64,000 nt of DNA from Arthrobacter sp. AQ5-06 (GCF_003287955.1 NZ_QMKP01000002.1:284932-348931); one strand, 5' to 3'; positions 8,271-16,682 are shown, counted from the stretch's first letter. Notes: generated by a model from the sequence alone, not told the origin. A program made the numbers and translations.

Positions 8271-8286
8271 CCTCACACGCGTTAGG
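8271..8286 (+). promoter_or_regulatory. LacI-type operator upstream of the lacI-family gene
   Basis: CCTCACAC|GCGTTAGG is a 16-bp imperfect palindrome (6 of 8 positions pair). It closely matches the two sites at 11073 and 11105 upstream of the GH32 gene, which implies autoregulation. A possible -10 TAGACT follows at about 8286-8291. Confidence 0.6.
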
Positions 8287-8326
8287 TAGACTGCAGGAAA
8301 CACCGCACGCCGGAGGTAAGCACAGC

Positions 8327-9388
8327 ATGAACCGCAAAGCCACAGCACTCGACGTCGCCAAGCTCGCCGGGGTGTCCCGCAGCGCGGTGTCGCTGGTCCT
8401 GAACGGGCGCGGCGACGGGAATGTGGCGAAGGAGAGCCAGGTCCGGATCCGTGAAGCGGCGGCCACGCTGAAGTACACGCCCAACGCCATCGCCGTGAGC
8501 CTGCGGAACCGCCGGTCGCGGATCATCGGGATCGTCTCGGACCAGGTGGTCACCAGCCCGTTCGACGGCAACATCATCGCAGGCGCGGACGCCGTGGCCA
8601 GGTCCCAGGGTTTTGTCACCGTGGTGATGGATACGGAGCTGGACGAGACCCGTGACGAAAGTGCGGTGGCCACGCTGCTGGACCGCCAGGTGGACGGGCT
8701 GATGTATGTCACTGTGGGACTGCGCCCCCTGCACGTCCCGATCAACATGCTGCGCGTGCCGTCGGTGCTGGCCAACTGCTTCGATGATCGTCCCGAGGCA
8801 GGCGTTCCCGCCGTCATTCCGGATGAGGTCCGCGGCGGCCGGGAGGCGGCAACGCACTTGCTGGAGCTTGGCCACCGGGACATCGCGTTCCTCGCCGGTG
8901 ACAGCATCACGCCCGCCGCCCCGCGCCGGATCCAGGGCCACCGGGACGCCTATGAAGCCGCCGGGTTGCCGGTGCGGCCGGGCCGGATCCTCCAGGTGGG
9001 CTGGGACATCGATGCCGGGTTCCACGGCGCCATGAAGCTCCTGGACGGCGTGGCTGCGCCGGAACGGCCCACCGCGATCGTGTGCGCGAACGACCGCGGT
9101 GCAATCGGCGTGGTGCTCGCGGCCAACCGGCTGGGCCTGGCCATCCCGCAGGACCTCTCCATCATGGGCTACGACGACGAATTCCGGATCGCCTCCACCA
9201 TGGTCCCGGCGCTCACCACCATGGCCCTCCCGCTGCGGGAGATGGGCGCCGCCGCCATGACCGGGCTCCTCCGGGAATTGTCGGAGGAGCCGGAGGATAA
9301 CGACGACGACGCCCCCGGCCAGACGCTGGTCCCCTGCCGGCTCGTTGTGCGCGAGTCAACCGGCCAGGTCCCCGCCGGCCGGGCCTGA
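8327..9388 (+). CDS. LacI-family transcriptional repressor
   Basis: A 353-residue repressor. The N-terminal helix-turn-helix reads ALDVAKLAGVSRSAVSLVLN, followed by the hinge region and a periplasmic-binding-protein-like effector domain (LLELGHRDIAFLAGDS and IMGYDDEFRIAS are typical). The ATG at 8327 has GGAGG 10-14 bases upstream. It is convergent with the GH32 fructosidase gene, the stop codons being eight bases apart. Matching CCTAACAC-GTGTNAGG palindromes precede both genes, so it most likely represses the fructosidase and itself and responds to a sugar such as sucrose or fructose. The effector is inference. Confidence 0.93.
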   Translation: MNRKATALDVAKLAGVSRSAVSLVLNGRGDGNVAKESQVRIREAAATLKYTPNAIAVSLRNRRSRIIGIVSDQVVTSPFDGNIIAGADAVARSQGFVTVVMDTELDETRDESAVATLLDRQVDGLMYVTVGLRPLHVPINMLRVPSVLANCFDDRPEAGVPAVIPDEVRGGREAATHLLELGHRDIAFLAGDSITPAAPRRIQGHRDAYEAAGLPVRPGRILQVGWDIDAGFHGAMKLLDGVAAPERPTAIVCANDRGAIGVVLAANRLGLAIPQDLSIMGYDDEFRIASTMVPALTTMALPLREMGAAAMTGLLRELSEEPEDNDDDAPGQTLVPCRLVVRESTGQVPAGRA

Positions 9389-9396
9389 CCCGCGCC

Positions 9397-10866
9397 CTAC
9401 TGAGGCTGTTCCAGCTGCCAAACGTCCGCAGCCGCACCCTCGGGAAGCCGCAGCAGCCACCGCTCGCCGGGCGCCGGATAGGCGCGTAGCGTGGTGGCCA
9501 CGGAACCGCTCCGGTACACCTCCACCAGGGACGCGTCCACAAACACCCGCAGCTCCTCCCCCGCGGCCAGCGCCCCGCTGAACACCACTTGACCGCCGTC
9601 CGACGGGGAGTCGGCTCCAGCGTCCGTTGATCCAACAGCCACCAGGGAAAGTTCGACGACGGCGTCCGCGGCCAGCGCTGCCGGCCCACCGCTCACAACG
9701 GCCTCGGCATACAGCGGCAGCTCAACGCTCCCGGCAACCTGCGAAGCCAGTTGCGCGCCACGGTAGGCATCCATCTCCGGCGCGGGTGCCACCGCCAGGG
9801 AACCGTCCACCACGGACAGAATTCGCGGATGGGTGAGCACCCCGGCCCAGCCCGCGGCGTCGATCTCGGCCTGGCTGCGGCCCCGGCGGCCGTCCCGGCC
9901 CGGCCCTTCATTGGCCCAGCCCCACAGCAGCGCCTTGGGCTCCGAAGCGCCGGGACCACCGGCAGCTCCGGGACCGGATGCGGTGTCCGCAAGCTGCACG
10001 ATCTGCGGCGCGTAGAAGTCGCGGCCCAGGTCAGACTTTCCGCCGGTCTCCGGGGAGAACACAGGGAGGCCGGTGGCAGGGTCCTCGGTCAGGGAGCCGA
10101 TGAGGTGGCCTACCCCGTTGGCGTGCTCGTGGTCGTCGCCGGAGAGCCACAGCGAAAACATCATCACCCACGCGTCCCCGCCGGAAGCGGACGGCACCCG
10201 CACCAGCTGCGGGCACTCCCAGATCTCGGCCGGCGTCTGAGCAGCAGCGATCGGGTTCTCCGATGTGAGCCAGATGCCCTGGTACTTCCAGTCGGACAGG
10301 TCCTCCACCGAGTAAAGCAGGAGCGCCGCGTGGCCGGAGGCCAGCCCGGCGCCCTGCATGGCGTAGCGATTGCCGTTGAAGCGGAAGATGAAGGGGTCGC
10401 GGACCGCCGTGACCATGGGGTCGGCCGGCATTGACGCGGCGACGTGCCCGCCCTGGGTCCACTCGACGAGGTCCGCCGAGCCGCGGGAGATGACCACCTG
10501 GGAGTGGCCGCCGTCGCCGCGGACGCCGGAATACGCGGCGGTGGGAACGCCGCCGTCGTCCGTCACCACACCGGTCCAGCAGCCGTACTCGTCCGGCCCG
10601 CCGTCCTGGGGCCTCAAGGCAACCGGGTGCTCCTCCCAGCGGACCAGGTCCGCCGAGCTGAGGTGGCCCCACGCGATCTTATGGTGCCGGGCGGACGCAG
10701 GGTTGTACTGGAAGAAGACGTGGTAGCGGCCGTTTAGGTGGCTGATGCCGTTGGGGTCGTTGATCCAGCCCTGGGCGGGGCGGGGGTGGAAGTGCGGGAA
10801 CGCCGGGTCTGGGTGGGCGGCGGCGAGGCGGGCGAATTCGGCGGCGGCGAGGTCCGGGGGTGACAT
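9397..10866 (-). CDS. Glycoside hydrolase family 32 (sucrose / beta-fructosidase)
   Basis: A 489-residue GH32 enzyme that hydrolyses terminal beta-fructosyl bonds in sucrose or fructans. The diagnostic motifs are present: WINDPNG at residues 34-40 with the nucleophile Asp37, an RDPFIF segment for the transition-state stabiliser, and EIWECPQLV carrying the acid/base Glu. The C-terminal part forms the usual beta-sandwich. It starts at ATG 10866 (MSPPDLAAAEFARL) after GAAAGGA. No signal peptide is present on this frame, so it is probably cytosolic, although a separate small frame encoding a Tat-like signal lies directly upstream. It is driven by a promoter with two LacI operators at 11073-11120. 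Confidence 0.93.
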   Translation of the reverse strand: MSPPDLAAAEFARLAAAHPDPAFPHFHPRPAQGWINDPNGISHLNGRYHVFFQYNPASARHHKIAWGHLSSADLVRWEEHPVALRPQDGGPDEYGCWTGVVTDDGGVPTAAYSGVRGDGGHSQVVISRGSADLVEWTQGGHVAASMPADPMVTAVRDPFIFRFNGNRYAMQGAGLASGHAALLLYSVEDLSDWKYQGIWLTSENPIAAAQTPAEIWECPQLVRVPSASGGDAWVMMFSLWLSGDDHEHANGVGHLIGSLTEDPATGLPVFSPETGGKSDLGRDFYAPQIVQLADTASGPGAAGGPGASEPKALLWGWANEGPGRDGRRGRSQAEIDAAGWAGVLTHPRILSVVDGSLAVAPAPEMDAYRGAQLASQVAGSVELPLYAEAVVSGGPAALAADAVVELSLVAVGSTDAGADSPSDGGQVVFSGALAAGEELRVFVDASLVEVYRSGSVATTLRAYPAPGERWLLRLPEGAAADVWQLEQPQ

Positions 10867-10892
10867 GGAGATAATCCTTTCAGAAGTGGAGG

Positions 10893-11060
10893 TTATTTGC
10901 CGCTGCCGGCGGTGAGGCTGTTGTCGCCCCGCCCGGGAATATCGGTTCCGGCGAGCCGGGGCCACGACGCCACCGTTGTTCCCACAATTCCTGCTCCCAA
11001 CGCACCCAGGGCGGTCCGGCGTGAGATTTCACGCAGGCGGCCAGTTGTGGCACCGGTCAT
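10893..11060 (-). CDS. 55-residue Tat-signal-like orphan peptide upstream of GH32
   Basis: ATG 11060 opens a frame of 55 residues with an excellent ribosome site (GGAAGG eight bases upstream). It begins MTGATTGRLREISRRTALGA, has a hydrophobic stretch LGALGAGIVGTTVASW and ends SLTAGSGK with TAA. This is a complete twin-arginine signal with almost no mature protein. It is the first cistron behind the LacI-controlled promoter and ends 26 bases before the GH32 start. It could be the residue of an exported protein gene that lost its body, for example a solute-binding protein or an exported fructosidase, or a genuine small protein. Translation is likely; the function is unknown. Confidence 0.5.
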   Translation of the reverse strand: MTGATTGRLREISRRTALGALGAGIVGTTVASWPRLAGTDIPGRGDNSLTAGSGK

Positions 11061-11072
11061 GTCAATTTCCTT

Positions 11073-11120
11073 CCTAACACGTGTGAGGTAGCTTAGAGCG
11101 CCGACCTAACACGTGTCAAG
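11073..11120 (-). promoter_or_regulatory. GH32 promoter with two LacI operators
   Basis: On the minus strand TTGACA (11119-11114) and TAAGCT (11095-11090) are separated by 18 bp. Palindrome CCTAACAC|GTGTCAAG (11105-11120) covers the -35, and CCTAACAC|GTGTGAGG (11073-11088) lies just downstream of the -10. The operator centres are 32 bp apart, about three helical turns. Confidence 0.7.
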
Positions 11121-11251
11121 TGTCAGATTTGGCCGGCTGGCGCCTCACCGGTCCGCACTCGGTGCACGCCGCAAAAGTTACGCAGTTAGGTCAGCGCGGG
11201 CCACGAGGCAACAGTGCGACTACTCCCAGTTTTCTGTGACACCCTTAACTG

Positions 11252-12160
11252 ATGACCATTCCACGCCAGGCACCACCGCGGACCCCTGCCCGCCCCACCC
11301 CGGGCTCCGGCTTTATGTTCGCGTTCGCCTGGCTCGCCTGCGTTGTCGGTCTGATCGCCACCTACTACTACTTCGTCCAGACCACGGCGGGCCAGTTCAT
11401 CGACGAGTCCGCGCTGGTTGAGGCCGTGGACATTCATGGACCTGCAGGTAAGGCAGCCACCGAGTTCCTGGACTGGCTGCCCACCATCTCACTGGTGGTG
11501 GCCGCCGTCGTGGTCCTGTTTGTCACAGTGATCCGACGACGCTGGTCTGCCGCAGGGATTGCGGTCAGCGCGTGCATCGGGGCGAATATCGCCACGCAGA
11601 TCCTGAAGGAAGTGCTGCCCGCGCGCCCGGACAAGGGTGTGGTGACGCTGGAGCTGAACTCGCTGCCGTCCGGTCATACCACGCTGGCGGCGTCGGCTGC
11701 GGCGGCGGTGTTCCTGATGGCCTCACCAAGGTGGCGTCCGCTGGCCGGTTTTGTGGGCGGGACCTTCGCGATAGCTTCCGGGGTTTCCACGCTGATCAAC
11801 CAGTGGCACCGCCCGGCCGACGTCGTAGCAGCCTTCCTCCTGGTGGGCGCGTTTATGATCCCCGCGGGCTGGCTGATCATGCGCAACGGCGCCGCATGGA
11901 ACGTGTGGGACGGCTTCGGCAAGCACGTGGGCTCGGCGAAAATCTGGCTCACGCTGCCGGTGGTGATCGGCTTGGCGTCCGCGGCTGTGGCAGTGTATTC
12001 GCTCGCCAGGATCGCGCCCGGGCCGCTGCAGGAAGACAGCACCACCAACTACTTCTGGGCCGGGATCTCGCTCATCGTGATCGCCGGATACCTGGCAACC
12101 GTCGCCACCACGTCGCTGTTCGCATACGCCGCACGACGGCGGAACTCGCCGGGGCGCTGA
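11252..12160 (+). CDS. PAP2-family membrane phosphatase
   Basis: A 302-residue integral membrane protein with about six to seven hydrophobic helices and the PAP2 (phosphatidic acid phosphatase type 2) active-site blocks: ILKEVLPARPDKG, SLPSGHTTLAASAAAA with the catalytic His, and NQWHRPADVVAAFLL with the nucleophile His and Asp. The Arg usually found in the third block's SR pair is not obvious, so that block is slightly divergent. It probably dephosphorylates a lipid phosphate or undecaprenyl-pyrophosphate-like substrate at the outer membrane face. An in-frame stop lies just before ATG 11252, which fixes the start, but no good ribosome site is visible. It is divergent from the GH32 promoter. 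Confidence 0.88.
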   Translation: MTIPRQAPPRTPARPTPGSGFMFAFAWLACVVGLIATYYYFVQTTAGQFIDESALVEAVDIHGPAGKAATEFLDWLPTISLVVAAVVVLFVTVIRRRWSAAGIAVSACIGANIATQILKEVLPARPDKGVVTLELNSLPSGHTTLAASAAAAVFLMASPRWRPLAGFVGGTFAIASGVSTLINQWHRPADVVAAFLLVGAFMIPAGWLIMRNGAAWNVWDGFGKHVGSAKIWLTLPVVIGLASAAVAVYSLARIAPGPLQEDSTTNYFWAGISLIVIAGYLATVATTSLFAYAARRRNSPGR

Positions 12161-12511
12161 CCGCGCCGCCGCCGTCGGGCGCCGTCGTGCTCCGTTACGG
12201 GCCTTTAGCGTCTTCCTTGCCGATGTTCTGAGTCCCTACGGGCTCGCCTTCGTTTCTATTGGCCCGTCTGTTGATCAGCCAGGTGGTAAAGGCGGACTCC
12301 GCAATTAATCCAACAAATGGATGGCATTTGGCCCTGACCTGCGAAAACACAAGAAACCTTGACAAAATCTTGAGGAATCGCGCGGGCATAAGTTGCGCCT
12401 GGTCGGGAAAAGTGGTTTCTTGCCAGTCCACGTGATTCTGGCATTCACGGTCGGCCCACTGGGGGGCGGCTGGCCCTCTTGGGGTGGGCAACGTCGAAAA
12501 GGATTCTTCTC
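12161..12511. other. 351-bp intergenic region upstream of the TasA-like gene
   Basis: No convincing coding frame. It contains TTGACA at 12359-12364 but without a well-spaced -10 (nearest CATAAG, 22 bp away), so the promoter is not assigned. An AAAGGA ribosome site for the TasA-like gene lies at its right end. I see no recognisable riboswitch. Confidence 0.4.
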
Positions 12512-13114
12512 ATGGGCATCAGCATGAAAACCACTTCCGGCAAGATTCTGGCTTCCGTCGCACTGGTGGGCACCGCCGCCGCAGTCGCAGGCATGGGCAC
12601 CTATGGTGCATTCACGGGAACCACAACACAGGTCGATGAGAAGGTCACTGCCGGCACCGTAGATATCGACCTGACCGATCCGGGGACCCTGAGTGTCGCC
12701 GTCACCGGCCTCCTGCCCGGTGACTCCGTCGAAAAGTTCGCCACACTGAAGAACACGGGCAACTCCGACCTGAACACCGTGACGCTTACCACGGCGCCCA
12801 CCGTCGCCTCAAAGCTCACTACCGAGGCAACTAACGGTCTGCAGTTGACCATCGAGTCCTGCACCGTCGCCTGGACAGTCGTGGCTGCCGCGGAAGACAC
12901 TTGCTCAGGGATCAAGTCCACCATTCTGGCTAAAAGCGCGATCATCGGCACGGGCACGGCACTCACCGGCCTGTCATCCATTACGTCTGGAGCTCAGGAC
13001 AAGCTCAAGATCACCACGTCCCTGCCCTCTACGGCAGACGACACCTTCCAAGGCCTGACCAGCACCATCGGCTTCACGTTCGACGCCACGCAGCGCACTG
13101 GCCACGTCAAGTAG
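12512..13114 (+). CDS. TasA/CalY-like secreted protein with SipW-dependent signal
   Basis: A 200-residue secreted protein. Its N-terminus (MGISMKTTSGKILASVALVG, then AAAVAGMGTYGAFTGTT) is the SipW-type signal peptide found on TasA/camelysin-family proteins. The mature part is Thr/Ser-rich and beta-strand rich, with AGTVDIDL and LLPGDSVEKFATLKNTGNSDL, the latter typical of TasA-like domains. Such proteins form surface fibres or matrix in Bacillus; the role here is inferred. The start at 12512 follows AAAGGA with 9-bp spacing (an internal ATG at 12524 is the alternative). The next gene is its expected dedicated signal peptidase. Confidence 0.82.
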   Translation: MGISMKTTSGKILASVALVGTAAAVAGMGTYGAFTGTTTQVDEKVTAGTVDIDLTDPGTLSVAVTGLLPGDSVEKFATLKNTGNSDLNTVTLTTAPTVASKLTTEATNGLQLTIESCTVAWTVVAAAEDTCSGIKSTILAKSAIIGTGTALTGLSSITSGAQDKLKITTSLPSTADDTFQGLTSTIGFTFDATQRTGHVK

Positions 13115-13203
13115 CCGTCAGTCCTGAGTATTGGCGGAGTCACGAGCACGGCACCGCCAACCGATAGCCAGAAGCACCGGACCCTCCTCAAGGCTGGAAA
13201 TCG

Positions 13204-13860
13204 ATGAGCGCAGTAACTGAAATTCCGACAGCGGCACGCAGCGCCGCCCAGGTAGCTGAGCTGTCCCAGCGCCATCGCAACCCCCGCCGCGGCGCTGGGA
13301 CCTTCATCCCTGCACGGGGCGCGTCGCGCTTCAAAACCGGCATTCGCCGCGGGGTCAACGTCCTCACAACGACGGTCTTCGTCGTCGCGGTGTCCGCGTT
13401 TCTTTTCCTCGCTGTTGGTCCCCGGGTCCTCGGTTATCAGACGTCCACGATGCTCACCGGCTCGATGTCCCCACTGATCAACACGGGCGACGTTGTGGTC
13501 ACGGTCCCCACCCCAGCCAGTGACATCGTGGTGGGCGACATCATCACCTATCTCATTCCTGTCGAGGACCACCGAGTGGAAACCCACCGCGTCACCGAGG
13601 TACTCACAAGTGCGGACGGGACGACGGCAGTGCGGACCAAAGGTGACGCCAACAACGGCGTCGATCCTTGGACCGCAACCCTCAACGGAGCGACCGTTGA
13701 CCGGCACGTCCTCACGGTCCCCTACGTGGGTCAAGTCATTCGCACCTTGCGCCAGCCGGTTGTCCTGAACACCTTCATGTACGGCGCACCGGCCGTGCTG
13801 GTGATCGGGTCGCTGGCGTCCATCTGGCGCAAGGACCCGGAACCAACAGCCAGTGAGTAG
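13204..13860 (+). CDS. sipW: Signal peptidase I, SipW (ER) type
   Basis: A 218-residue membrane-bound signal peptidase. After a hydrophilic N-terminal stretch and a membrane anchor (VNVLTTTVFVVAVSAFLFLA), the catalytic Ser lies in TGSMSPLI (about Ser87) and the general base is His in ETHRVTEV (about His128) rather than the Lys of ordinary bacterial LepB. That Ser-His arrangement defines the SipW/ER subtype. The domain E segment reads TKGDANNGVDPW. A second membrane helix is near the C-terminus (FMYGAPAVLVIGSLASIW). Position between the TasA-like gene and another signal-peptide-bearing gene supports a dedicated role in processing these substrates. Its stop overlaps the GTG of the next gene. 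Confidence 0.93.
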   Translation: MSAVTEIPTAARSAAQVAELSQRHRNPRRGAGTFIPARGASRFKTGIRRGVNVLTTTVFVVAVSAFLFLAVGPRVLGYQTSTMLTGSMSPLINTGDVVVTVPTPASDIVVGDIITYLIPVEDHRVETHRVTEVLTSADGTTAVRTKGDANNGVDPWTATLNGATVDRHVLTVPYVGQVIRTLRQPVVLNTFMYGAPAVLVIGSLASIWRKDPEPTASE

Positions 13861-14309
13861 CCGCACTTCGACTGCCGGCAGGGTGGCGCGTGCCATCGGC
13901 GTTACGCTCCTCGTCGTTTTGGGCCTGACGCTCGCCCCCGCAGCAAGCGCCTCCTTCAGGTCTGCCAGCCAAGCGTCAACAGGCTTTTCTACGGCCACCC
14001 TGAACACCCCGACGACTTCCACGATTTCGCTGAATGCCAGCTGCAGCCAGAACAAGAAGACGCTTACTGTCACCTTGGCCGCCACGGGCTCGCTGCCGCA
14101 CGCAAACGCACTACGAATTACGGCGGACGCCGGTGGAACCGTGTCCTCGAAGGATCAAAGCGCTGGCATACAACGGAAATCAAGTATTTACGGCAAACTC
14201 GGGCGGTCAGACAACCGTGTTCAAGCTCGAAATCCGAGCAATCTACACAGTAGACGCCACCCACGCTTGGACCAGTCCGCCGCTGCTTCGCACGTACACC
14301 TGCAGCTGA
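13853..14309 (+). pseudogene. Secreted protein of the TasA/SipW cassette, frameshifted
   Basis: GTG 13853 overlaps the sipW stop. The first frame encodes a signal peptide (AIGVTLLVVLGLTLAPAASA) and a domain with NASCSQNKKTLTVTLAATGS up to about 14155. It then turns into an implausible His/Arg-rich tail ending near 14326. In the next frame the expected continuation appears from about 14158 (KALAYNGNQVFTANSGGQTT, later VDATHAWTSPP, ending RTYTCS at 14309). The two halves together look like one Cys-terminated immunoglobulin-like surface protein, so a one-base frameshift near 14152-14161 splits the gene. It may be a real mutation or an assembly error. Confidence 0.65.
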
Positions 14310-14532
14310 TCAGCCCCCACAACTAAATTCGACAACCCAGGCTCGCTCATCCAGCGAAACTAATATCGCCCTGCAATGGGCAATTTCCGCGTCATCGAAT
14401 TCCGCAGGAAGTCCTGGACATCGCGGAAAGGGACATCGAGAAGTGACGGAAACGAAGAATCCCGACGGCGGCCGCCAGTTCGACACCGCTGAAGTGGCGC
14501 GCTGCACTTACTTCTCCGTGGCGGCGCTGAAG

Positions 14533-15750
14533 TTAGTAATTCCGCCGGTGCCTCAGCCGCGGAAGGACAACCGCGAACACACCGGCCGCCGCGAACCCCA
14601 GGAGGCCGGTGGCTGAGACGCCCGCGCCGAGGGTGGCCAGCGCCGTCACGCCGGAGAGCAGAACCGGCCCGCCGGTGGATCCTGCGTCCGCGATGAACCG
14701 CCATAGCCCCAGGAACTGGCCGCGGCCACGGTCCGGCGAGAAGTCGGCGCCGAGGGTCATGATCAGCCCGGAGCTGATGCCGTTGCCGAACCCGATCAGC
14801 AGTGACCCCAACAGCAGCCCAGCAAAGGACGCCGACAAAGGAATCAGCAGCATCGCGATGCCCATGATGATGGTGGACGGGATGGCCACGAACAGCCTGC
14901 CGCGTCGGTCCATCACCTTGCCGGCCGGGTAAAACACCAGCATGTCGATCGCGCCGGACAACCCGTAGATCACCGAAGCCTGGGCCGCATCCATTCCCAG
15001 GTGGTCCGCCCACAGCGGGATGACCACCTGGCGCGACGCGCGCAGCGCGCTGAGCAGCAGGACCCCCACACCCAGCGTCAGGAACACGCGGGCATGCGAA
15101 ACCGCCACATTCCGCAGCGTCGGCTCCGGACCCTTGTGTCCGCCGTCGGGCGCTGGCGGGACCACCAAGTCCGGGATGGTGACCGCCAAAACCGCAGCCG
15201 CAGCCATGCCCGCCACCCCCACCCAGTACGCTCCGGCGATCCCGGCGAACTGCATCACGCCGGCACCAATGAACGGCCCCGCAAAGACGCCGATCCTGCT
15301 GACCCCACCCAGCGTCGACAGCGCCCGCGCCCGGAACTGGACGGGCACGGCCTCGGTGAGGTACTTCTGCCGCGCCAGGCTGAAAACGCTCGCGGCCATT
15401 CCGACGACGATCATCGCCACCGCCAGCACCCACAGTCCGTTGGGGATCAGGGAGGACATCGCGGCGGCCGCGAGCGCCAGGGCGCCCACTGCGGCGGCGC
15501 CGACGATCGACCAGCGTTCGCCGAACTTGAGCGTGATCAGGGACGCGGGCAGGTTAAAAAACCACGAGCCGAGCCCGATCAAGGTGACGATCAGCGCGGA
15601 GACCGCCACCGATGCACCGAGGTCGCGGGCGGACAGGACCACCACCGGAAGGACCGCACCGTCGCCGATGCAGAACAGCAGGGCAGGCCCGAATGCGGGT
15701 ATGGCGATACTTCGGAAATTAAAGGGCTGCGGGGATCCTGGCGAAGTCAT
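14533..15750 (-). CDS. Major facilitator superfamily transporter
   Basis: A 405-residue, 12-helix MFS permease. The paired signature loops are visible as ITLKFGERWSIVGAAAVG in the first half and GKVMDRRGRLFVAIPSTIIM in the second, and ARALSTLGGVSRIGVFAGPFIG marks helix 5. The substrate is unknown; it resembles drug/solute efflux carriers. I prefer ATG 15750 (MTSPGSPQPFNFRS) over 15786 because on the minus strand TAAGAT lies seven bases before it, giving a leaderless start, while the longer version would begin upstream of that promoter. It faces away from the small gene at 15871. Confidence 0.9.
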   Translation of the reverse strand: MTSPGSPQPFNFRSIAIPAFGPALLFCIGDGAVLPVVVLSARDLGASVAVSALIVTLIGLGSWFFNLPASLITLKFGERWSIVGAAAVGALALAAAAMSSLIPNGLWVLAVAMIVVGMAASVFSLARQKYLTEAVPVQFRARALSTLGGVSRIGVFAGPFIGAGVMQFAGIAGAYWVGVAGMAAAAVLAVTIPDLVVPPAPDGGHKGPEPTLRNVAVSHARVFLTLGVGVLLLSALRASRQVVIPLWADHLGMDAAQASVIYGLSGAIDMLVFYPAGKVMDRRGRLFVAIPSTIIMGIAMLLIPLSASFAGLLLGSLLIGFGNGISSGLIMTLGADFSPDRGRGQFLGLWRFIADAGSTGGPVLLSGVTALATLGAGVSATGLLGFAAAGVFAVVLPRLRHRRNY

Positions 15751-15870
15751 CAGATTTATCTTATGCCCGCGGGAAATTCCCAGCATTCAGGGGGTCACAA
15801 GCGGCTCCGCGAGGACTAACGTTTGCCTTGTGGGGCGCTGCCGCCTGCCCCTCACAGCCAAGGAGGTCTC

Positions 15871-16212
15871 ATGGGTGAAGTATGGATCCGCACCATCAGC
15901 AACAGTTTGGTCCGGGCGGACAAAGTCTCGGAAATTGCATCCACCCGCGGGTCCCTTCATGAGGACCAGGGTTTTGCGCTGAAGGTCATCGTGGACGGCA
16001 AGGCCCACGTCGTAATTGACGACGGCGACCTGCCAGGCACGCTTCCCGAACGGCTGGAGCACGCTCAGCATCTTGAGGATGCCCTGCTGTTCGCCCTTGA
16101 CGAGGCACGCGACGCCGACGCATCCATAGTGGTCTTCTTTGTTCCGGAGAGCGACCGGTGGGCACTCGCCGCGGCGGCGGAACTGGCCGGCGGGATTCCC
16201 GCCGTCGGATAA
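15871..16212 (+). CDS. Hypothetical protein (113 aa)
   Basis: I do not recognise a family. The 113-residue protein starts at ATG 15871 with a strong AAGGAGG ribosome site, so it is very probably translated. It opens MGEVWIRTISNSLVRADKVS and contains short beta-like runs (ALKVIVDGKAHVVIDDGDLP), an acidic helix and an Ala-rich C-terminus. It has no signal peptide or membrane segment and is probably cytosolic. It stands alone, convergent with the small gene at 16344-16682, with a 65-bp palindrome between them. Confidence 0.75.
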   Translation: MGEVWIRTISNSLVRADKVSEIASTRGSLHEDQGFALKVIVDGKAHVVIDDGDLPGTLPERLEHAQHLEDALLFALDEARDADASIVVFFVPESDRWALAAAAELAGGIPAVG

Positions 16213-16265
16213 CCCCCGACGGCGGCCTCCACTAAAGCGCGAACGGACAGTTGAGCCCTTCTCCA

Positions 16266-16330
16266 AGCGCGAACAGGCAGGTGATGACGCCAAATCCGGG
16301 ATTTGAGGTCATTAGCTGCCAGTTCGCGCT
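16266..16330. repeat. Long imperfect palindrome (32-bp arms)
   Basis: The left arm begins AGCGCGAACAGGCAG and the right arm ends CTGCCAGTTCGCGCT; about 27 of 32 positions pair, with only a base or two of loop. A partial extra copy of the arm, AAGCGCGAACGGACAG, precedes it at about 16235. It lies between convergent genes, consistent with a bidirectional terminator or a mobile palindromic repeat. Confidence 0.8.
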
Positions 16331-16343
16331 AAATGGTGCGGGG

Positions 16344-16682
16344 TCAGGCTGCGACGTGGCTGAACTCGGCGGACTTGGCGGTGGCGCGGCGGGGCGGGAG
16401 GATGCTCAGCGTGCACGGGGTCTGCTGCGGGTCAATCCTGGCGGGCAGGTGATGCGTCTCGGAGCAGAGCTGAAGCTGCCGCAGGGCTTCGGGATCGACG
16501 CGGGCGTTCCGCATGTCCAGTTCCAGGTCCAGGTTGTGCTTCAAGGCGTTTGCGCGTTTCACCACAACGTAGAGGGCCTGGATGCTGTGCACGGTGACGT
16601 GGCCTTTGGCGAGGACCTGTGCCTTCGCGTGGTCGAGATCTACACGGACAAGAATGCTGAGCTTATCGGACAAGATGATCAT
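16344..16682 (-). CDS. Hypothetical protein (112 aa)
   Basis: I cannot name the family. The protein begins MIILSDKLSILVRVDLDHAK and continues with VTVHSIQALYVVVKRANAL, DLELDMRNARVDPEAL and SETHHLPARIDP. The alternating beta-strand and helix pattern is compatible with a small alpha/beta domain such as a STAS-like fold, but that is only a guess. AAGGAAGG lies directly before the ATG, supporting translation. The codon usage is less GC-biased than its neighbours. It is convergent with the gene at 15871. Confidence 0.6.
   Translation of the reverse strand: MIILSDKLSILVRVDLDHAKAQVLAKGHVTVHSIQALYVVVKRANALKHNLDLELDMRNARVDPEALRQLQLCSETHHLPARIDPQQTPCTLSILPPRRATAKSAEFSHVAA

Noticed and set aside
12359..12392. 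Promoter for the TasA-like gene from TTGACA
   Set aside because: The nearest -10-like sequence is 22 bp away, outside the workable spacing range.
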